Origin: Streptomyces sp. V4I2
Lineage (GTDB): Bacteria; Actinomycetota; Actinomycetes; Streptomycetales; Streptomycetaceae
Length of the DNA: 64,000 bases
Assembly: GCF_030817655.1 (NCBI RefSeq)
Contig: NZ_JAUSZM010000003.1
Coordinates: 9,176,001 to 9,240,000 of the forward strand
Direction: 5' to 3'
Part shown: in pieces, positions 59,341-64,000 of the stretch
How the letters are laid out: the number at the start of each line of letters is the position of its first letter
How positions within the stretch are numbered: position 1 is the stretch's first letter
Made by a program: the position numbers and the translations under genes
Notes under the pieces: generated by a model
Seen by the model: only the letters and a program-made list of their open reading frames with translations
Database searches by the model: none
What the model was told of the DNA's origin: nothing

Positions 59341-59493
59341 CCTGAACATGTGACCCGCGCATCGGGCCGTCCACTCGAACGAAAGGCCCCGGTGTGAATG
59401 TCGCACAGACGGCTGTGCGAATGGTCTGACCTGCTGCTTTGCGCCGCTGTGTGTCACCGGGACATCATGCGCACCTGACCGGTGGAGGGGCGG

Positions 59494-60834
59494 ATGGCGG
59501 AGCGGTTGCTGGACGGGCGTTACCTACTGGCCGACCGGATCGGTGCCGGGGGGATGGGGGAGGTGTGGCGCGCCCACGACGAGCGACTGCGCCGCGAGGT
59601 CGCCGTCAAGCGGATCACCCAGCTCGGTCAGGTCCAGGACCCGAAGGCCGTGGCGCGGTTCGTCCAGGAGGCCCAGGTCGTGGCGAGGCTGTCGAGCCGG
59701 CACATCGTCACGGTGCACGACATCGGGACGGCCGCCCTCGACGGCGGACCGGAACTGCCGTACCTCGTGATGGAGTTGCTGCACGGTCGGCCGCTGGACC
59801 GGCTGATCCAGGGGGCCGGCCGGCTGCCGCGGCTGGACGACGCGTGCCGCTGGGGGAGCCAGATGTCCAAGGCGCTGGTGGCGGCTCATGCGGCCGGGGT
59901 GGTGCACCGGGACATGAAACCGGCGAACGTACTGGTGACCAGGGGCGAGGCGGGCGAGGACGACAGTCAGGTCAAGGTGCTGGACTTCGGTATCGCCCGT
60001 TTCCTCGACGGCACCGGGGCTCCGACGGCACTGACCGCCACGGGAACGTCGCTGGGCACGCCCGCCTACATGTCGCCGGAGCAGATCCGGGCGGACCCGG
60101 ACCGGCCGGTCGACGAGCGCAGCGATCTCTACTCGCTGGGCTGCATACTCTACGAGCTGGTCACCGGGCGGCTGCCGTTCGAAGCGCCCTCCGTGTACCC
60201 GCTGTTGCGCAAGCACATCGACGAACCGCCCACCCCGCCGCGCCGGTTGCGCGCGGAGCTGCCGACGGGCTGGGACGCGCTGATTCTCGCCCTGCTCGCC
60301 AAGAGCCCGGACGACCGTCCGCAGACCGCGCGAGACGTGCGGGAGCGGTTGGAAGAACTGGGCGGCGAAGGCTCCGCCACACCGCCGCCTGCGCCACCTC
60401 CGCGCAGGAGCCCGCGCGCGGACGCGCCGCACGAGGCCGACGCCCGGACCCGGGTCACACCCCCCTCACCCAGGCCGGCGGCCTCACATCCCCCGACCCG
60501 GCTGGACCGCGGCACCGCGGCCTCGCGTCCGCCGATCCCCTCGGATCCCGGGAGTGCGGCCCCGCACCGCCCCGCCTGGCGGGGTTGGGCCGATGCCCGG
60601 CCTCCGCAGCCGAACCGCCGCGAGCGCGCCGTCTCACGGACGCCGGCGCCGGCGCCGCCGCCCCGGCCCAGGTCCCGTAGGGACGAGCCCCTCACGGTCG
60701 GGGCGATCATGATGGTGGTGACCGTCCTGCTGCTGCCCTGGTGGGCGGCCCTCATCCTGACGGTCGGCAGCGCAACGTTCGTACATGTGCGGAACAGGCG
60801 TCGGTCGAACAGGCACCTCTATCGCGACCGATAG
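59494..60834 (+). CDS. Ser/Thr protein kinase (PknB-like) with one membrane helix
   Basis: The ATG at 59494 is preceded by GGAGGGG; the frame also has a GTG at 59482. The 446-residue protein starts MAERLLDGRYLLADRIGAGG. Kinase motifs are GAGGMGEVW, VAVKRI with Lys, VVHRDMKPANVLV, VLDFGIA, GTPAYMSPEQI and SDLYSLGCILYELVTG. A Pro-rich linker of about 120 residues is followed by a hydrophobic hairpin (VGAIMMVVTVLLLPWWAALI) near the end and a basic tail. There is no PASTA domain. Targets are unknown. Confidence 0.92.
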   Translation: MAERLLDGRYLLADRIGAGGMGEVWRAHDERLRREVAVKRITQLGQVQDPKAVARFVQEAQVVARLSSRHIVTVHDIGTAALDGGPELPYLVMELLHGRPLDRLIQGAGRLPRLDDACRWGSQMSKALVAAHAAGVVHRDMKPANVLVTRGEAGEDDSQVKVLDFGIARFLDGTGAPTALTATGTSLGTPAYMSPEQIRADPDRPVDERSDLYSLGCILYELVTGRLPFEAPSVYPLLRKHIDEPPTPPRRLRAELPTGWDALILALLAKSPDDRPQTARDVRERLEELGGEGSATPPPAPPPRRSPRADAPHEADARTRVTPPSPRPAASHPPTRLDRGTAASRPPIPSDPGSAAPHRPAWRGWADARPPQPNRRERAVSRTPAPAPPPRPRSRRDEPLTVGAIMMVVTVLLLPWWAALILTVGSATFVHVRNRRRSNRHLYRDR

Positions 60835-60852
60835 CGACGGCCGGGCGACGGC

Positions 60853-61740
60853 TCAGCGCTCCAGCAGCATCCGCTGCAGCTCCCGTGCCGCCCGCGGCGG
60901 AGCCACGTCGCTGCGGTGTGCGAGGGCGATGATCCGATGCAGTCCGGGCCGGGCCAGCGGAGTGACCCGCAGCCCGCGCCCGGACCGCGTCGCCACCATC
61001 CGCGGCACGACGGCCACGCCGAGCCCCGCCCGTACGAAGCCCAGCACCGCGTCCATCTCCCCGCCCTCCACCGCGAAGTCCGGCTCGAAGCCCTCGGCGC
61101 GGCACGCCGCCACGGTCAGCTCGCGCAGGTCGTAGCCGTGCCGGAACATCACCAGGCGTTCGCCCTCCAGGTCGGCGATCCGGACCGTGCGCCGGCCCGG
61201 GCCGCCCGGCGCCGGTGCCTCCGGAGACGAGACGACCACCAGGTCCTCGCGCAGCAGCTCCACCGTCGTCAGCGCGGGGGAGGGCGTCGGCAGCGGGAGG
61301 ACGACCAGGGCCAGGTCGAGGGCGCCGCGCGCCAGTTCCCGTACGAGATCGTGCGAGCCGCCCTCCTCGATCAGCAGCCGGATGCCCGGGTAGCGGTCGT
61401 GGAAGGCGCGCAGCACGTCCGGCAGCAGACCCGTGCACAGGCTCGGGGTCGCGCCCAGCCGGACCCGGCCGCTGCGCAGCTGCACCAGCTCCAGCACCTC
61501 GTGCCGGGCGGTGTCCGCGTCGGCGAGGATGCGCCGGGCCAGCGGCAGCAGGGCCTCGCCCGCGTCGGTGAGCGTGATGTTGCCGCGCGCCCGCAGGAAC
61601 AGATCCGCGCCCAACTCCCGCTCCAGCGCCTTGATCTGCTGCGACAGGGACGGCTGGGCGACATGGACGAGTTCGGCGGCGCGGGTGAAGTGCCGGGTCT
61701 CGGCGACGGCCACGAAGTACTGGAGCTGCTGGAACTGCAT
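60853..61740 (-). CDS. LysR-family regulator, probable controller of the sdh operon
   Basis: The 295-residue protein starts at 61740 (MQFQQLQYFVAVAETRHFTR), with the usual LysR HTH (AAELVHVAQPSLSQQI, ERELGADLFLR) and an effector domain of two lobes (VRLGATPSLCTGLLPDVLRA, LVVVSSPEAPAPGG, GLGVAVVPRM). It is divergent from sdhC across an 83-base gap holding a T-N11-A palindrome. Such layout nearly always means autoregulation and control of the divergent operon. Confidence 0.92.
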   Translation of the reverse strand: MQFQQLQYFVAVAETRHFTRAAELVHVAQPSLSQQIKALERELGADLFLRARGNITLTDAGEALLPLARRILADADTARHEVLELVQLRSGRVRLGATPSLCTGLLPDVLRAFHDRYPGIRLLIEEGGSHDLVRELARGALDLALVVLPLPTPSPALTTVELLREDLVVVSSPEAPAPGGPGRRTVRIADLEGERLVMFRHGYDLRELTVAACRAEGFEPDFAVEGGEMDAVLGFVRAGLGVAVVPRMVATRSGRGLRVTPLARPGLHRIIALAHRSDVAPPRAARELQRMLLER

Positions 61741-61749
61741 GGGCCTACG

Positions 61750-61764
61750 ATAGCCGTAGGCTAT
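61750..61764. promoter_or_regulatory. LysR-type T-N11-A palindrome
   Basis: ATAGCCGTAGGCTAT is a perfect 6-3-6 palindrome that contains T-N11-A. It overlaps a second dyad, GCCTACG-N5-CGTAGGC (61743-61761). Both lie between the LysR start and sdhC. Confidence 0.7.
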
Positions 61765-61823
61765 GGAATCAAGCCGGACCATGTCTTGGACCGATCGGCA
61801 GCACGCCCGTAGCGTGCTGTGAC

Positions 61824-62528
61824 ATGGCTCTGGCAACGCGGACGGACCGACGACCGTCCATGGCACGCACCGTGTGGGACTCCTCCGTCGGCAAGAAGAC
61901 CGTGATGGCCGTCAGCGGCCTGATCATGCTGCTGTACCTGGTCGCCCACATGATCGGAAACCTGAAGATCTTCTTCGGCGCGGGGGAGTTCAACCACTAC
62001 GCGCACTGGCTGCGCACCGTCGGCGAGCCGTTCATGCACTACGAGTGGACGCTCTGGCTCATCCGCGTGGTGCTGGTGGTCGCGGTGGTCGCCCACGCCA
62101 CGTCCGCGTACCAGCTCAGCCGCCGCGACATCAAGGCGCGCCCCAGCAAGTACGTCCACAAGAAGCCGCGGGCCAGTTACGCGACGCGCACCATGCGCTG
62201 GGGCGGGATCATCCTCGGCCTGTTCATCGTCTGGCACATCCTGGACCTGACCACCGGCACCGTGCACCCCGGCTTCCAGGCGGGCCGCCCGTACCAGAAC
62301 GTCGTGGACACCTTCTCCACCTGGTACGGCAACGTGATCTACATCGTCGCGATGCTCGCCCTCGGCCTGCACATCCGGCACGGCTTCTGGAGCGCCGCCC
62401 AGACCATGGGCGTCGGCAGCCAGGCCCGTGACCGCGCCCTGAAGACCGTCGCCAACGTCCTCGCGCTGCTGCTCACGGCCGGCTTCATCGCCGTACCCGT
62501 GGGCGTCATGACCGGAGTGGTGAGCTGA
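61824..62528 (+). CDS. sdhC: Succinate dehydrogenase/fumarate reductase cytochrome b subunit
   Basis: The 234-residue protein is the single-subunit (type B) membrane anchor with five helices, as found with B. subtilis-like enzymes. Visible are VWDSSVGKKTVMAVSGLIML, LVAHMIGNLKIFFG, VVAHATSAYQLSRRD, GLFIVWHILDLTTGTVHPG and LALGLHIRHGFWSAAQTMG, with His residues for two hemes. It anchors SdhA/SdhB and passes electrons to or from menaquinone. sdhA follows after two bases. Confidence 0.93.
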   Translation: MALATRTDRRPSMARTVWDSSVGKKTVMAVSGLIMLLYLVAHMIGNLKIFFGAGEFNHYAHWLRTVGEPFMHYEWTLWLIRVVLVVAVVAHATSAYQLSRRDIKARPSKYVHKKPRASYATRTMRWGGIILGLFIVWHILDLTTGTVHPGFQAGRPYQNVVDTFSTWYGNVIYIVAMLALGLHIRHGFWSAAQTMGVGSQARDRALKTVANVLALLLTAGFIAVPVGVMTGVVS

Positions 62529-62530
62529 AG

Positions 62531-64000
<1,470 letters not shown>

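Overview
The window is chromosomal DNA of a Streptomyces or a very close relative. The evidence is the very high G+C with G/C-rich third codon positions, frequent GTG and TTG starts, many Tat and lipoprotein signals, and typical Streptomyces gene content (AbfB-domain arabinanase-like enzyme, DUF6777 lipoprotein, Methyltransf_19/DUF574 methyltransferase, a PAS-GGDEF-EAL protein resembling RmdA, SCO0930-type lipoprotein, actinobacterial GlgA/GlgC). I saw no rRNA or tRNA gene and no CRISPR array.

Layout. 1-2.9 kb: degraded DNA (a DUF397-like fragment, an orphan signal-peptide ORF behind a palindrome, an IS110-type transposase remnant) around a secreted GH43/CBM42 enzyme. 3-5.8 kb: panD, a small acetyltransferase, a proline-rich peptide and gnd. 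5.9-8.4 kb: a translationally coupled two-gene cassette on the minus strand, made of a TIR protein and a KGGVGR-type ATPase carrying two more TIR-like domains. It looks like an uncharacterised NAD-targeting conflict or defence system. 8.6-20 kb: an Rpf/LysM/M23 cell-wall protein, a DMT transporter, an FhuF-like Fe-S protein, glgA-glgC, a WS/DGAT acyltransferase, two SDRs (one with a zinc ribbon and no catalytic Tyr), a degenerate HD-fold protein, a 57-residue gene and a GNAT.

20-37 kb is a carbohydrate island. It holds an amidase, a GH20 hexosaminidase, a GH29 alpha-L-fucosidase, an exported esterase-like lipoprotein, a LacI regulator cut by a decayed IS200/IS605 element, a DUF2071 gene, a FadR-type regulator and a long overlapping operon. 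The operon encodes a sugar ABC transporter, L-fuconate dehydratase, SDR, aldo/keto reductase, mutarotase and lactonase. Together they describe release, import and non-phosphorylative oxidation of L-fucose; only the last diketo-acid cleavage enzyme is not seen here. A perfect FadR-type palindrome lies between regulator and operon.

37-50 kb: lipase-maturation-factor-like membrane protein, DUF6777 lipoprotein, PAS/GAF/SpoIIE/HATPase phosphatase, Fpg/Nei glycosylase, an ECF sigma factor with a zinc anti-sigma factor, CapA-like protein, a MarR regulator divergent from a hydrolase with twin operators, and a 2-oxoglutarate oxygenase that closely matches Pseudomonas ethylene-forming enzyme, including its known catalytic and arginine-binding residues.

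50-64 kb: polysaccharide deacetylase, a sortase facing two small anchored surface proteins, DUF4239 protein, proline-rich membrane protein, SCO0930-like lipoprotein, methyltransferase coupled to an rmdA-like cyclic-di-GMP gene, Ser/Thr kinase, and a LysR regulator divergent from sdhC-sdhA. sdhA runs off the end of the window.
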